Shown here: one piece after another, positions 48,829 to 59,234 of the stretch
Layout of the letters: every line of letters starts with the position of its first letter
Position numbering within the stretch: position 1 is the first letter of the stretch
Source of the DNA: Eriocheir sinensis
Lineage: Eukaryota; Arthropoda; Malacostraca; Decapoda; Varunidae
Assembly: GCF_024679095.1 (NCBI RefSeq)
Contig: NC_066534.1
Location: forward strand, 19,391,867-19,455,866
DNA length: 64,000 nt
Direction: 5' to 3'
The notes under the pieces: model-generated
The model's database searches: none
The model's input: the letters and a program-made list of their open reading frames with translations, nothing else
What the model was told of the DNA's origin: nothing
Translations under genes and position numbers: made by a program

Positions 48829-49120
48829 AATAGTCAAACCTTAACATCCACAGGGGTTAGGTAACAGACACACCTGCAGATGCGGAGTATCCACAGATAT
48901 CTGCTAAGAGATAGTTATATACTTACAGCAACCACTAGCATGGTTACTGAAGGCATGAAGGTGGGTGTGGTGGCACTGAGATGTGCAATTAGCCAGTGGA
49001 GCCCTGATTGGCCACAAAAGTGCTCAAGAAAACCCGCAGATACCCAAATCTTTAACTTGATAATATCCACGGGCTACCCCACTGATATTCAAATCAGTGG
49101 AAGTTAAGGTTTGACTGTAC
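48829..49120. mobile_element. Mariner-like short element with TA flanks
   Basis: Inverted ends AGTCAAACCTTAACATCCAC and (inversely) AGTCAAACCTTAACTTCCAC, with TA on both sides. It lies inside a longer repeat whose copy near 43009-43110 lacks the insertion. Confidence 0.75.
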
Positions 49121-49499
49121 AGCAATACCTGGTTAAATAATGAGTTAACATTTCAAACATCCCACCGAGGGTAGAGAAGACACAGAACAGAACAGCAATG
49201 AAACCTAACAGATAATAAGCTGTTTGAATTTAATCAAGAGTAACCTATCGCTGCCATGGAGAGTAACCTATCGCTGCAAATGACATATCACCACTTATGG
49301 AGTTGGTTAGCTGTGCCGTGCCCAGGCTCAGGTACTGCCCCACTACTAAGAGTTAATGGCTCACGTCCTCAGCATGTTCCTCTGCCCTTAGAGTCAGCTT
49401 GCCGATGCAGTCTAGGGATCCACGTACTGTGGCTGCAACCCACAGAGACTCTCACACCACAGAAAGTTTTTTAGACTCAGGAATGTTGAACCAAAGGCT

Positions 49500-50640
49500 A
49501 GATCACTTCCAACAACAAATAAACAAAATCTGAAACATTTTGTTCAACAACAGCCCCAGCAACCTCACATCCCACAGCAACAGCCAGTAGCACCACAGCA
49601 ACTTCCCCAACAACAACACCCAACACACCACCACCCGGCTCAACACCAGGTGCAAAGCCCAACCCCTTGGTACCCAGGACTGCATCAAATGTAACACACA
49701 CTCAACAACCCCTAAAAAAGTTCCTCCTGTGTAACATTCAAGGCCTTTACACATTAATGAGCCAGAGTAAAGTACCTTACCTGGCAGACATGGCAAAAGT
49801 ACAAAACTATGCATACATGGCCTTAACAGAGGCACACCTAAGCGAGGGGGCAAACACAACGGAGGTGGACATCAGCAATTACTCACTGTTCAGGGCAGAC
49901 AGAAAGACCCGAAGCCATGGCAGTGTTGCACTTTATGTGAAGAACAATATAGCCGCCAGAGCAAGGGCAATTATGTGTGAGTCAAACAGTGAAGTGGAAA
50001 ATCTAGCCACTCACCTCTTGGTCATAATGTATTGTCCCCAAAAAGCTAACACTGCAGGATTCACAACCCTGCTAAGGAACCTCAGTGAGAAAATACAAGA
50101 AGATACTGAGGGGTCTTGTAAAATTATTATAATGGGAGACTTCAACTTCCCAAAACTGCAATGGCCTTCAAAAAGACACAGGTGGGGTGACAGAGGATCA
50201 ACACCAGGCCAGATCTCTGTTAGACCTCATGGATGACCTGTTCCTGGAGCAAATATTTCTTCAGCCAACATGAGGAAACAATACTCTTGATCTGGTCATG
50301 GTTAATAACCCAAACAGGATCCACAGTCACAAAGACAATCTTCTCTGACCATAACCTAGTTGAGGTCACAACAACTACAATTGGCCAAAGCAGCACAGAA
50401 AATGGAGGCTAGCGCAGCCTTAGGAGCCTCAACTTTTTCAGTGACCATGTCGATTGGATACCAATGAAGAGGGAGCTCTCCGAAGTGAGGTGGGAGAACT
50501 ATCTGCCAAGAACCAGCACTGCTATGGAGATGCTAAACTGCATCCTGGACAGCTTGGAGAAAATAAGCTGGAAGCATGTCCCCCTGAAAAAAGGCCTGAA
50601 GAAAAACTAAATACCCAGACAGAAAAATCCTTATAAGGAA
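49500..50640 (+). mobile_element. Non-LTR retrotransposon endonuclease region, degenerate
   Basis: Plus-strand frame 49667-50236 encodes an apurinic-type endonuclease/exonuclease/phosphatase domain: LLCNIQGLYTL, ALTEAHLSEGA, GSVALYVKNNI and IIIMGDFNFPKLQW (the GDFN motif). A glutamine/proline-rich leader lies at 49500-49660. Frame breaks after 50236 (LLDLMDDLFLEQ is in another frame) and stops follow. The RT core expected next is missing; the probable 3' end of the same element is at 51121-51905. Confidence 0.8.
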
Positions 50641-51120
50641 AAGAAGTATAATTCTCCTTCACCATATCGCAGTTCACTTATTGCAGATTTAAAAATTGTA
50701 TCGTATCACGGATTTTTCGCTATATCGGGGGATTTTGCAGTTTATAGTTATTTTTATATATTTATTATTTCAAATATTTTTGCGGGAAAATAAGCATTTT
50801 CTAGCCTAAAAAATTAAAACAATATAAATCAACGTAAGTTGGAACACACCTAAATAAGACTTAGTCACCACCCCGTGATGGTTGTGGCGAGTAACATGTT
50901 GCTATAAGTAACTGTGTTTTCAATATGTGAAGCTTTATCTGCATTCTGATAACACTATCGTGTTCACAAGAGATTTTCCTATATAATGTAATAATATATT
51001 TCTGCAGACAATGAATAACTGTTGAAAACAGCGAGCAAAAGTAAAACATGTTATAAACATCTTTTTAACATCTTCACAGTTCAGCTCATCGTAATACCAT
51101 TTTCTTTTTTGTTTTGTTGA

Positions 51121-51905
51121 GTTTTAACGATATCAAGCGGCTGGAACAGGCACAAAGGGTCTTCACCAGGAAGCGGAACTCAATGAAAAATCTGAGTTAC
51201 TGGGACAGGCTCAGGACTCTACAACTCTACTACCTCCAAAGATGAAGAGAGAGATACTACATAATTTACACTTTGGAAATCCTGGAGAAGCAAGTGCCAA
51301 ACCCATCGCTGCAAACTGAAGGAGGGATTACAGGCCAGACTCACCCCCCTTTGAAGCAGTCAGTAAACGTCTCAGGGCCGCTTTCACAGTCTTTTTGTTT
51401 GATTTGATCGTTACAAATAATGGCAGCGATCACCACTATAAAATTTCCACTTAAAACTGGCCGATGGGGTAGTGGCAGCTGCGGGGTTAGCCAAGCCCCG
51501 CACCTTACCACACTCTCAACACCTCTCGCTTCCTCTGTAGCCGCCACTACCCCATAGGCTAGTTTCACGTGGAAAACTATAGCGTCAATCAGTGCCATTG
51601 GTAACGATCAAAACAAACAAAACGACTGTGAAAGCGGCCCTTAGGTCCACACATGCCGCCAGTTTTACCAACGAGGGACCAAGACTATTCAATTGCCTGC
51701 CGAGGGGCATCAGGGACACTATTAACTGCAGCACGGAGACCGTCAAGAGAAAATTGGACCTGTTTCTGCAGGGGATCCCTGATGAGCCTCCTGTCCTACA
51801 CACGACTACTCCAAGGGGGGCAGGGAGTAACTCCCTCCCTGACCGGCTGAGCCACATTAGGAGTGGAGCACAGTGTAGGGGCGGTGCACTCCCAAGTCGA
51901 CCGTG
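51121..51905 (+). mobile_element. Non-LTR retrotransposon RT C-terminal fragment split by an inserted element
   Basis: Two plus-strand pieces of one LINE tail: 51121-51374 (RLEQAQRVFTRKRNS, LSYWDRLRTLQLYYLQRR) and 51641-51905 (RSTHAASFTNEGPRLFNCLP, CSTETVKRKLDLFLQGIPDEP). They are separated by a 266-bp element with long inverted ends at 51375-51640. Probably the 3' end of the LINE whose endonuclease lies at 49500-50640. Confidence 0.75.
51375..51640. mobile_element. Short inverted-end element inserted in a LINE
   Basis: Ends GGGCCGCTTTCACAGTC and, inversely, GGGCCGCTTTCACAGTC. Inverted similarity continues inwards (GATCGTTAC/GTAACGATC, GCAGCGATCACC). 266 bp. Flanks CTCAG and CTTAG may be a target duplication with one change. 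It splits the RT tail at 51121-51905. Confidence 0.8.
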
Positions 51906-52194
51906 GTGAACATCACCTGAACTACTTGTGTCCGTCCACCAGATGACCGAGACATGTGGGCAGTGGACGAGGTAAACAAACTTCTTTTTCTCTTATTTAA
52001 CACCTTTAGCGGCTTATCTAAATACTACCAACGTCCACAAAGGTGCACTAGTCTTGCACGCATCTGCTGCAGGCTGGATCAATTGTTTTACACCTGGAAA
52101 TAACGTAAAATACCTTGAATACCGAGGAAGAATGCTACTGCAGTCGGGCAGACGACCTTGATCTTGATGTCACAGGTGGCTTGAGATTTCTCCA

Positions 52195-52335
52195 CAGCCA
52201 TATCTTCTTTTTTTAATATGGGGGATATTAATAAGGTTCTGATGGCAAGAGAACCAGGTAGGACACGTAGCAATGAGTATAGAATGGATAAATTCAGACA
52301 GGACATAGGCAAAAAGCTGGTTCACTAACAGTGGT
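52195..52335 (+). mobile_element. Short LINE tail fragment
   Basis: Plus-strand translation GDINKVLMAREPGRTRSNEY then MDKFRQDIGKKL matches the same RT C-terminal region seen on the minus strand near 63390 (GDVNKILIVKEPGRTRGNGF). It is followed by three imperfect copies of a sequence containing GGATCAGGCCTGGCAGTCAT (52335-52480). Confidence 0.65.
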
Positions 52336-52804
52336 GGATGAGCGGATCAGGCCTGGCAGTCATGTGGTGAATGAGTGCCAATAAAAACAGATCAGGCCTG
52401 GCAGTCATGTGGTGAGTGAGTGCCAATAATAACAGGGTGGTGGATGAGTGGATCAGGCCTGGCAGTCATGTGGTGCAGTGTGTGGCACGGTTAACTTAGT
52501 ATGCATAGTACAATAGGTTAGTTTTAATGAGGTCCGCTTCACTGCCTTGGAAGGGGAACACAGGGCTCGCACCTCCCGAAGACAGGAACTCTTTCCTTCT
52601 CTCTTTCCTTTCTCCTCCTCTTTCCCTCCTCTTCCTCTCTTTCCTTTCTCCTCCTCTTAATCCTCTTCCTCTTCATTCCTCCTCTTCTTCCTCTCTCCTT
52701 TCTCTTTTCCTCCCCTTACTTGTCTTTCCCTCTTCCTCTCCTTCCTTTCCAATCATCTTTCCTCCTCCTCTCACATGTCCCCCCCCCCCCCCCTTCTGGC
52801 ACCC

Positions 52805-53316
52805 CCTTAAGAGGTGGTGGTGATGGAAACAAGCTATCGTCCCTGCACTAACTATGTGATTGCTGAGTCTATTCCATTCCCCCACCACCCTATTACTAAA
52901 CCAATGCTTGCATATATCTCTCCTAAATCTATACTTTTCTAATTTAAATCCATTACTGCGTGTTCTATCCTGCTGGCTAATTCTCAATACTTTACTTATA
53001 TCGCCTTTGTTGTAACCCTTGACCCATTTGAATACTTTATCAGATCTCTTCGCACTCTTCGTCTCTCTAGTGAATGTAAGTTTAGAAGTTTCAGCCTATT
53101 TTGATATGGGAGGTTCCTCATCCCCTGAATCATCTTGGTCATCCTCCTCTGAACTGATTCAAGCAAGTTGATGTCCATTCTGTAGTGTGGGCACCAAAAC
53201 TGGACAGCATAATCTAAGTGTGGCCTAAGTAACGCTAAATAGAGTCTGAGGATGACCTCTGCACTCCTGTTGGTTACCGTCCTGTTAATAAAGCCCAATA
53301 CCCTGACATAAGGCAA
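52805..53316 (-). mobile_element. Non-LTR retrotransposon RT C-terminal fragment
   Basis: Minus-strand sequence reads VRVLGFINRTVTNRSAEVIL, RPHLDYAVQFWCPHYRMDI, LLESVQRRMTKMIQGMRNLP, then after a frameshift RSNGFKLEKYRF and WFSNRVVGEWNRL. It is clearly related to the LINE at 63141-64000 but more decayed. An 84-bp tandem array starts at its upstream edge (53308). Confidence 0.8.
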
Positions 53317-53850
53317 GAATTATGAAACAGAAATGATGAACTGTGAGGTAAAGACAGAACACAGAGATAAGAGACAGAACTAGACATCAGGCAAGAATTA
53401 TGAGATACAGAGAAATGATGAACTGTGAGGTAAAGACAGAACTAGACATAAGGCAAGAATTATGAGATACAGAGAAATGATGAACTGTGAGGTAAAGACA
53501 GAACACACAGAGATAAGAGACAGAACTAGACATAAGGCAAGAATTATGAGATAGAGAGAAATGATGAACTGTGAGGTAAAGACAGAACACAGAGATAAGA
53601 GACAAAACTAGACATAAGGCAAGAATTATGAGATACAGAGAAATGATGAACTGTGAGGTAAAGACAGAACACACAGAGATAAGAGACAGAACTAGACATA
53701 AGGCAAGAATTATGAGATACAGAGAAATGATGAACTGTGAGGTAAAGACAGAACACATAGAAATAAGACAGAATTAGACATAAGGCAAGAATTATGAGAT
53801 ACAGAGAAATGATGAACTGTGAGGTAAAGACAGAACACACAGAGATGAGA
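53308..53850 (+). repeat. 84-bp tandem repeat, about seven copies
   Basis: Unit of about 84 bp: GGCAAGAATTATGAGATAC, AGAGAAATGATGAACTGTG, AGGTAAAGACAGAACAC, AGAGATAAGAGACAGAAC. Some units lack the last part. It abuts the LINE fragment at 52805-53316. Confidence 0.9.
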
Positions 53851-54164
53851 GAGACAGAAGTATTATAAAGCAGAGTGGGAGAAAGAATTTATATTAGAGT
53901 TGGCTGACGATTAGAAATGGATCTTGGTATGTACAGAAAATTGTGCACAAGTGTGTGAGTGCCACTATGAGGAACAACTGGCTGGGATGATTTAGAGAGA
54001 GCAATTGAGGATTAATTAAAAAGATGAGAGGGTAATCAAGATATATATATGAGGAAGAATGAATTAACTGAGGTAAGGACAGAACACACAGAGATTAGAG
54101 ACACAGAACTAGACAAGGCTATCTCGACCGGTAGGCGCTGTATTGCTATTTCGAGACCAGAAAT

Positions 54165-54382
54165 GGCTTTGCCGTGATGTACTCTCCCAGGAGAGTCCCC
54201 ATTTGCAAGGAAATAGCCCCAGTACCGAAGATAAGTTTCCAGACTTTGCTCGCATGTGGGTAGTTTTAAGCCACTCGGCGGCGGCTGAAAAATCCCAGCT
54301 TGGTGGCACCGGGCAGGGATTGAACTCACGTTGTCCCAAATGTGGCGCCATCATGCTATCCACTCAGCCACCGCCTCCCCCA
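54165..54382 (-). mobile_element. tRNA-derived SINE, family 1 head with a different tail
   Basis: Minus-strand head (GGGGAGGCGGTGGCTGAGTG, GAGTTCAATCCCTG, CCGCCGCCGAGTGGCTTAAA) as at 14517, but after ACTACCCACATGC the tail differs. It begins exactly where the pyruvate kinase exon at 54382-54468 breaks off. Confidence 0.75.
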
Positions 54383-55520
54383 CTGCTCCGTCCATGGTAG
54401 CGTTGCCCACACGGGTCACCTCAGTGCAGGTAGGACAGGGCTTCTTCACCATGGACGGGCTTGTCAACCTGGTGGAGAGAGAGGTAGGTTAGGGTAGCTT
54501 AGGGTAGGGTCAGGTAGGTTAGGTAAGGAGGAGAGGCTAGATTTGGCAGGGAGGGAGAGATATGGCAGGGACACAGGCATGGAGAGTGATTTGGCAGGGA
54601 CAGAGGCAGGGAGAGGGAAATATTTGGCAGAGACATGTAAAGAGAGCAGGGGAGGACACAGTGCTGGGAGTTTTAGTAGAGGACCTGGAAACAGTGCTCA
54701 GAAGGGAAAGACTCCGGTGGTTTGGACATGTAAAGAGAGCAGGGGAGGACACAGTGCTGGGAGTTTTAGTAGAGGACCTGGAAACAGTGCTCAGAAGGGA
54801 AAGACTCCGATGGTTTGGACATGTAAACAGAGCAGGGGAGGACACAGTGCTGGGAGTGTTGGAAAGATTGGAGGTAGAAGGAAGGAGACCAGTTGGTAGA
54901 CCTAGAAAAACGTGGAGAAGTTGTGTACAGGAAGACTTGGAAGTGATGGGATTGGATGAGCATTGGGCAGAAGACAGAGTAGAATGGAGGTAGAAGGAAG
55001 GAGACCAGTTGGTAGACCTAGGAAAACATGGAGAAGGTGTGTACAGGAAGACTTGGGATTGATAGGACCGTATAAGCACTGGGCGGAAGACAGAGTAGAA
55101 TGGAGGAGAGCCATAAAGTGTCCAACTGCTCAGGAAGATTGAATTAAATGGACCTTAACCTAAATAATGATGATAATGACATTGTACTTACCAGGGATTG
55201 AGTGGTCATAGTAGTAGTAGTAATAGTATCACCGATCAGCTGTCATGGAAGTACTATATAAGGGATTCAATAGTACACATAGTAGCAGTAAAGAGGATTT
55301 AATAGTACACATAGCAGTATAGAGGATAGCAATAGTAATAGTAGTAGTAGTAGTCTCAGCGATCTCCTTGGGTCCGTCGTCAATGTAGATGCCGTTCCCC
55401 ACCTCCACCACCTTAGTAACATTGATGTGGCCGAGGTCAACAACATCGGCCGAGCGCATGTCAGTGGTGAGCTTGACCCGGCCGCCAGCCTTCCGCCAGC
55501 TCGATCTCTGCCGACGCTCC
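54382..55520 (-). pseudogene. Pyruvate kinase pseudogene, two decayed exons
   Basis: Two minus-strand blocks match pyruvate kinase, the last enzyme of glycolysis. Block 1 (about 55353-55520) follows an intact-looking acceptor (CTTTCCCAG) and begins ASAEIELAEG. A frameshift near 55487 is then needed to continue as GRVKLTTD and VTKVVEVGNGIYIDDG, the family's KVVEVG-KIYVDDG region. Block 2 (54382-54468), after acceptor CCACCAG, reads MVKKPCPTCTEVTRVGNATMDGA. It parallels the conserved segment around KPRPTRAE, but both arginines are cysteine. It stops where a tRNA-type SINE begins. The roughly 100 residues that should lie between the blocks are absent; a LINE tail (54600-55142) sits there. The upstream intron is filled by a Ty3/gypsy remnant. 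No other pyruvate kinase exon is seen. Duplicated gene fragment rather than processed copy, because splice sites remain. Confidence 0.75.
54600..55142 (+). mobile_element. Non-LTR retrotransposon C-terminal tail with internal duplication
   Basis: Plus strand reads RRERLRWFGHVKRAGEDT, VEGRRPVGRPRKTWRSCVQ and LDEHWAEDRVEWRRAI, the conserved tail of many LINE reverse transcriptases. A unit of roughly 100 bp (AGAGCAGGGGAGGACACAGT...TTTGGACATGTAAA) occurs three times. A second copy of the tail follows at 54990-55142. It lies between the two pyruvate kinase remnants. Confidence 0.75.
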
Positions 55521-56279
55521 CTGGGAAAGGATCAGCATTCATTAGTCTCTCAAAGGTGTAGAGGCAATTATGTGGCATCCTAAGAATAGCTTCCAAGGGC
55601 TTGTGGTCTGTCTCTACAACAATGTTATGTTTGCCGTACTGCTGGGAATGGAATCTCTCAACCCCAAACACTATAGCAAGTAACTTTTTCTCTATCTGGG
55701 CAGAGTTTTTTTCAGATTTTGTCAATGACCTCGCTGCATAATAATAATAATAATAATAATAAATTTGATTTCGCACATCGGCATATGTAAAGAACAGGAC
55801 AAGTAAAGGAACGAGAACAAAATTGAGATAGCTACAGGGTGACCTTCTTGCATCATACAGGCCCATAGTGCAAGGCTTGAAGCATCTACACAAAGCAAGA
55901 CAGGTACAGCACTTACATCATAATGACCAGCAGGCGCCCACAAGGATGTCTTGCAGCTCCTGGAAGCCTTCATGCTGTGTCTCCTCCCAACAACAGTCAT
56001 GCAGTGTTTTTCTCCAGCAGAACACGCAGCGGGTCTGTGAGTGCGGAAAGATTTTGTATGAATTATTTACCCACATAGTTGATCATGCCCAAAAACCTCT
56101 GACACAGTTTTGTTTTGTGGGACAGGAATAAACGCATCAACAGCTTCCAGTTTTCGCTGATCAGTATGAATGACACTTTCAGTCAAAACATGAACAATAT
56201 ATTAAATTTGCTTGGTTTTCAGCTCGATCTTATTGGGCTCGGCTTCAGATTTGTCTCTCAGCATCTCTTTAGGACATTT

Positions 56280-56508
56280 TTAACCCGGTAGCTGCGGGGA
56301 CCATGTTTCTTAAAGGCTCCTCCCCCTAAACGAGAAAAATGAGAAAAAAAATCATCACTCACGCAAACCATTTCATAATATATATCAACGCATGTCTGAT
56401 CAGTTTATGCATCATCTATTTTGGGGGGTTTATATCGTGGCAAAAATCTGGCCCATCGCTGCTACACGGTAAAGCCACAAATTTGGCCCGTCACTGCTAC
56501 CGGGTTCA
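56280..56508. mobile_element. TTAA element, full-length copy (family G)
   Basis: Left end TTAACCCGGTAGCTGCGGG; the right end inversely reads TGAACCCGGTAGCAGTGACG. 229 bp. It interrupts the gypsy RT between ...EEHDHR and the downstream ...VLKRC-type sequence, at an original TTAA. Confidence 0.8.
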
Positions 56509-56728
56509 TCTATGGTCATGTTCCTCTTCTGTGCGCTGCCCATGCACCAAAATGTCATCCATCATGATCTCTACACCTTCACCAAAAGCCTCATGCATCC
56601 TTCTCTGGTATATTTCAGAGCTAGCTGCTTACTCCAAATGTAAGTCTAAGGTAGGCCTATATCTTCCAAAACAGGTATTAAAGGTCACCCATTTAGAAGT
56701 CTCATCAAATTTAAGTTGCCCAAAACCT

Positions 56729-57043
56729 TTAACCTGGTAGCAGCGACGGGCCAAATTTGTGGCTTTACCGTGTAGCAGCAACGGGCCAAATTTGTGGCTT
56801 TACCGTGTAGCAGCGACAGGCCAAATTTGTGGCTTTACCGTGTAGCAGCGACGGGCCAAATTTGTGGCTTTACCGTGTAGCAGCGACGGGCCAAATTTGT
56901 GGCTTTACCGTGTAGCAGCGACGGGCCAGATTTGTGGCTTTACCGTGTAGCAGCGACGGGCCAAATTTGTGGCTTTACCGTGTAGCAGCGACGGGCCAAA
57001 TTTGTGGCTTTACCGAGTAGCAGCGACGGGCCAAATTTGTGGC
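56729..57043. repeat. 35-bp tandem array derived from a TTAA-element end
   Basis: Begins TTAACCTGGTAGCAGCGACG and repeats a 35-bp unit (GTAGCAGCGACGGGCC then AAATTTGTGGCTTTACCGT) about nine times with few differences. The unit is the subterminal sequence of family G, where it occurs about twice. It sits inside the gypsy RT remnant. Confidence 0.85.
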
Positions 57044-57224
57044 TTTTTTTTATCTTTGTCAATTACAAGCATACTATTGAGCCAGTCTGTGGGTGTATTT
57101 TCTTCAACAATGATACCTAATCTTTCCATATGGTCTATTCCTTCTTAAGTTTACCTCTCAGAGCAACAGGTATTTCTCTAGGAGGGTGAGCCACAGGGAC
57201 AACACTTGGATCAAACTGTAATTC

Positions 57225-57455
57225 AACTGTTGGAAAGTTGGAAAGTTTTGTTTAGTGGGCAGCGCAACATCGGTGATCATATGCCAGAGAGAGACAGAAG
57301 GGGAAGGAATTATAGGAGAAGGGAACAGACCCCAGGAGACGGGACACAACCCCCGATTAATACCTGGTACCCAATCACTGCTGGGTGGACAGGGGCGTAG
57401 GGTATCGGAAAAGCTACCCAAATTTTTCCACTTTGCCCGGGCTCTCTTGGTTGTG
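57225..57455 (-). mobile_element. tRNA-derived SINE, family 3, head-truncated
   Basis: Minus-strand copy of the SINE at 25085-25380 (GGTACCAGGTATTAATCGGG and the GCCCGGGC region). The first part of the tRNA-like head is missing and family G element sequence begins there. It sits at the upstream end of the gypsy remnant. Confidence 0.75.
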
Positions 57456-57609
57456 AGCCATGATATAACCCCCCCAAAATAGAAGATACATAATCTGATC
57501 GCAAATGCTTTGATATATATGAAATGGTTTGTGTGATGGGTGAATTTTTCTCATTTTTCTCGCTTGGAGGGACCATTAAGAAACATGATCCCTGCTGCTA
57601 CTGGGTTAA
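57456..57609. mobile_element. TTAA element, one-ended copy (family G)
   Basis: Contains the family G interior (CCCAAAATAGA, TAATCTGATC, AAATGCTTTGATATAT) and ends GCTACTGGGTTAA. The other half is replaced by the SINE at 57225-57455. Confidence 0.7.
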
Positions 57610-57624
57610 TAAGCATGTTTTTGA

Positions 57625-57735
57625 GCGTTTTTTCAAGTTCATTGCACAGAGGAAGGGTCAGACTACCACCAGGGTCATTAAACTACCCCTGGAAATGCCC
57701 CAAACACCTATGAAAGCCTTGTCAAGTATTTTTTT
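57625..57735 (+). repeat. Isolated unit of the 107-bp repeat
   Basis: GCACAGAGGAAGGGTC, ACTACCACCAGGGTC, TAAACTACCCCTGG, GAAAGCCTTGTCAAGTAT match the array in ZC3H14 intron 5. It is followed at 57736 by ACAACAAAGGAGACAGCTCA, a separate dispersed repeat also at 35750. Confidence 0.75.
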
Positions 57736-58091
57736 TCTACAACAAAGGAGACAGCTCAAGGACACACACAAAAAAGGAAACTCTATTAAAAAAGCCCGCT
57801 ACTCGCTGGTCCCAAATACCATGTGTCAATTCCTGTGCAGATGACAAAAACCCGGATCTTCAAGTCCCTCCCTGTCTTAGCCTGTGGGGGGAGTCTCAAC
57901 GCCCTGCCCCTGCTGTGGGTGGTGTGGGGGGGTGTGGGGGTCTGGTGCAGGGCCCACAGCTCCACCGTCAGGCTCAGGGGGGAGTCTCCAGGTCCGACAG
58001 GTGCTGGGGAGGGAAGGGACCATATCAGAACGCTCCTTACCCTGAGAGCATGTCAAGATACATAACACAGAAACATTCAGTAGATATGTAC

Positions 58092-59234
58092 CATTAAAAC
58101 CTCTTGTAAACCCAGCTATTAAAACCTCTTGTAAACCCAGCTATTAAAACATCTTGTAAACCCAGCCATTAAAACATCTTGTAAACCCAGCCATTAAAAC
58201 CTCTTGTAAACCCATGCAGCTATTAAAACCTCTCTTGAACCCAGACATTAAAACCTCTTGTAAACCCAGCTATTAAAACCTCTTGTAAACCCAGCCATTA
58301 AAACCTCTTGTAAACCCAGCTATTAAAACCTCTTGTAAACCCAGCTATTAAAACATCTTGTAAACCCAGCCATTAAAACATCTTGTAAACCCAGCCATTA
58401 AAACATCTTGTAAACCCAGCCATTAAAACATCTTGTAAACCCAGCCATTAAAACCTCTTGTAAACCCATGCAGCTATTAAAACCTCTCTTGAACCCAGAC
58501 ATTAAAACCTCTTGTAAACCCAGCTATTAAAACCTCTTGTAAACCCAGCCATTAAAACCTCTTGTAAACCCAGCCATTAAAACCTCTTGTAAACCCAGCC
58601 ATTAAAACCTCTTGTAAACCCAGCCATTAAAACCTCTTGTAAACCCAGCCATTAAAACTTCTTGTAAACCCAGCCATTAAAACCTCTTGTAAACCCAGCC
58701 ATTAAAACCTCTTGTAAACCCAGCCATTAAAACCTCTTGTAAACCCAGCCATTAAAACCTCTTGTAAACCCAGCCATTAAAACCTCTTGTAAACCCAGCC
58801 ATTAAAACCTCTTGTAAACCCAGACATTAAAAGCTCTTGTAAACCCAGCTATTAAAACATCTTGTAAACCCAGCCATTAAAACCTCTTGTAAACCCAGAC
58901 ATTAAAACCTCTCTTGAACCCAGCTATTAAAACCTCTTGTAAACCCAGCCATTAAAACCTCTTGTAAACCCAGCCATTAAAACCTCTTGTAAACCCAGCC
59001 ATTAAAACCTCTTGTAAACCCAGCCATTAAAACCTCTTGTAAACCCAGCCATTAAAACCTCTTGTAAACCCAGCCATTAAAACCTCTTGTAAACCCAGCC
59101 ATTAAAACCTCTTGTAAACCCAGCCATTAAAACCTCTTGTAAACCCAGCCATTAAAACCTCTTGTAAACCCAGCCATTAAAACCTCTTGTAAACCCAGCC
59201 ATTAAAACCTCTTGTAAACCCAGCCATTAAAACC
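58092..59234 (+). repeat. 24-bp satellite, about 47 copies
   Basis: Unit CATTAAAACCTCTTGTAA plus ACCCAG, nearly uniform over 1.14 kb. Variants (CATCTTG, CTATTAAAAC, the longer CCCATGCAGC and CTCTCTTGAACCC forms) recur in the same order around 58211 and 58465, showing a higher-order duplication of about 255 bp. Confidence 0.95.

Larger units (their letters stand above)
55525..57238 (-). mobile_element. Ty3/gypsy LTR retrotransposon pol remnant (RT and RNase H)
   Basis: Minus-strand blocks in correct order. From 57238 down: VAHPPREIPVALRGKLKKE and TDWLNSMLVIDKDK-type sequence (RT N-terminus). At 56520-56728: FGQLKFDETSKWVTFNTCFGRYR and EIMMDDILVHGQ (the MDD catalytic motif). At 55990-56275: RFLGMINYVGK and LTDPLRVLLEKN (RT-RNase H connection). 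At 55525-55930: PVLLCVDASS, AARSLTKSEK and VVETDHKPLEAIL (RNase H). Multiple stops and frameshifts make it inactive. It is interrupted by a 35-bp array at 56729-57043, a TTAA element at 56280-56508, and a (TAA)n expansion near 55740. LTRs were not found. Confidence 0.85.

Noticed and set aside
57870..58010. Minus-strand stretch GDSPLSLTVELWALHQT with splice-like ends
   Set aside because: Considered as an additional pyruvate kinase exon, but it matches no part of that enzyme; unassigned.
58092..59234. Regular 24-bp repeat considered as a CRISPR-like array
   Set aside because: Units are contiguous without unique spacers and the genome is eukaryotic; it is a satellite.
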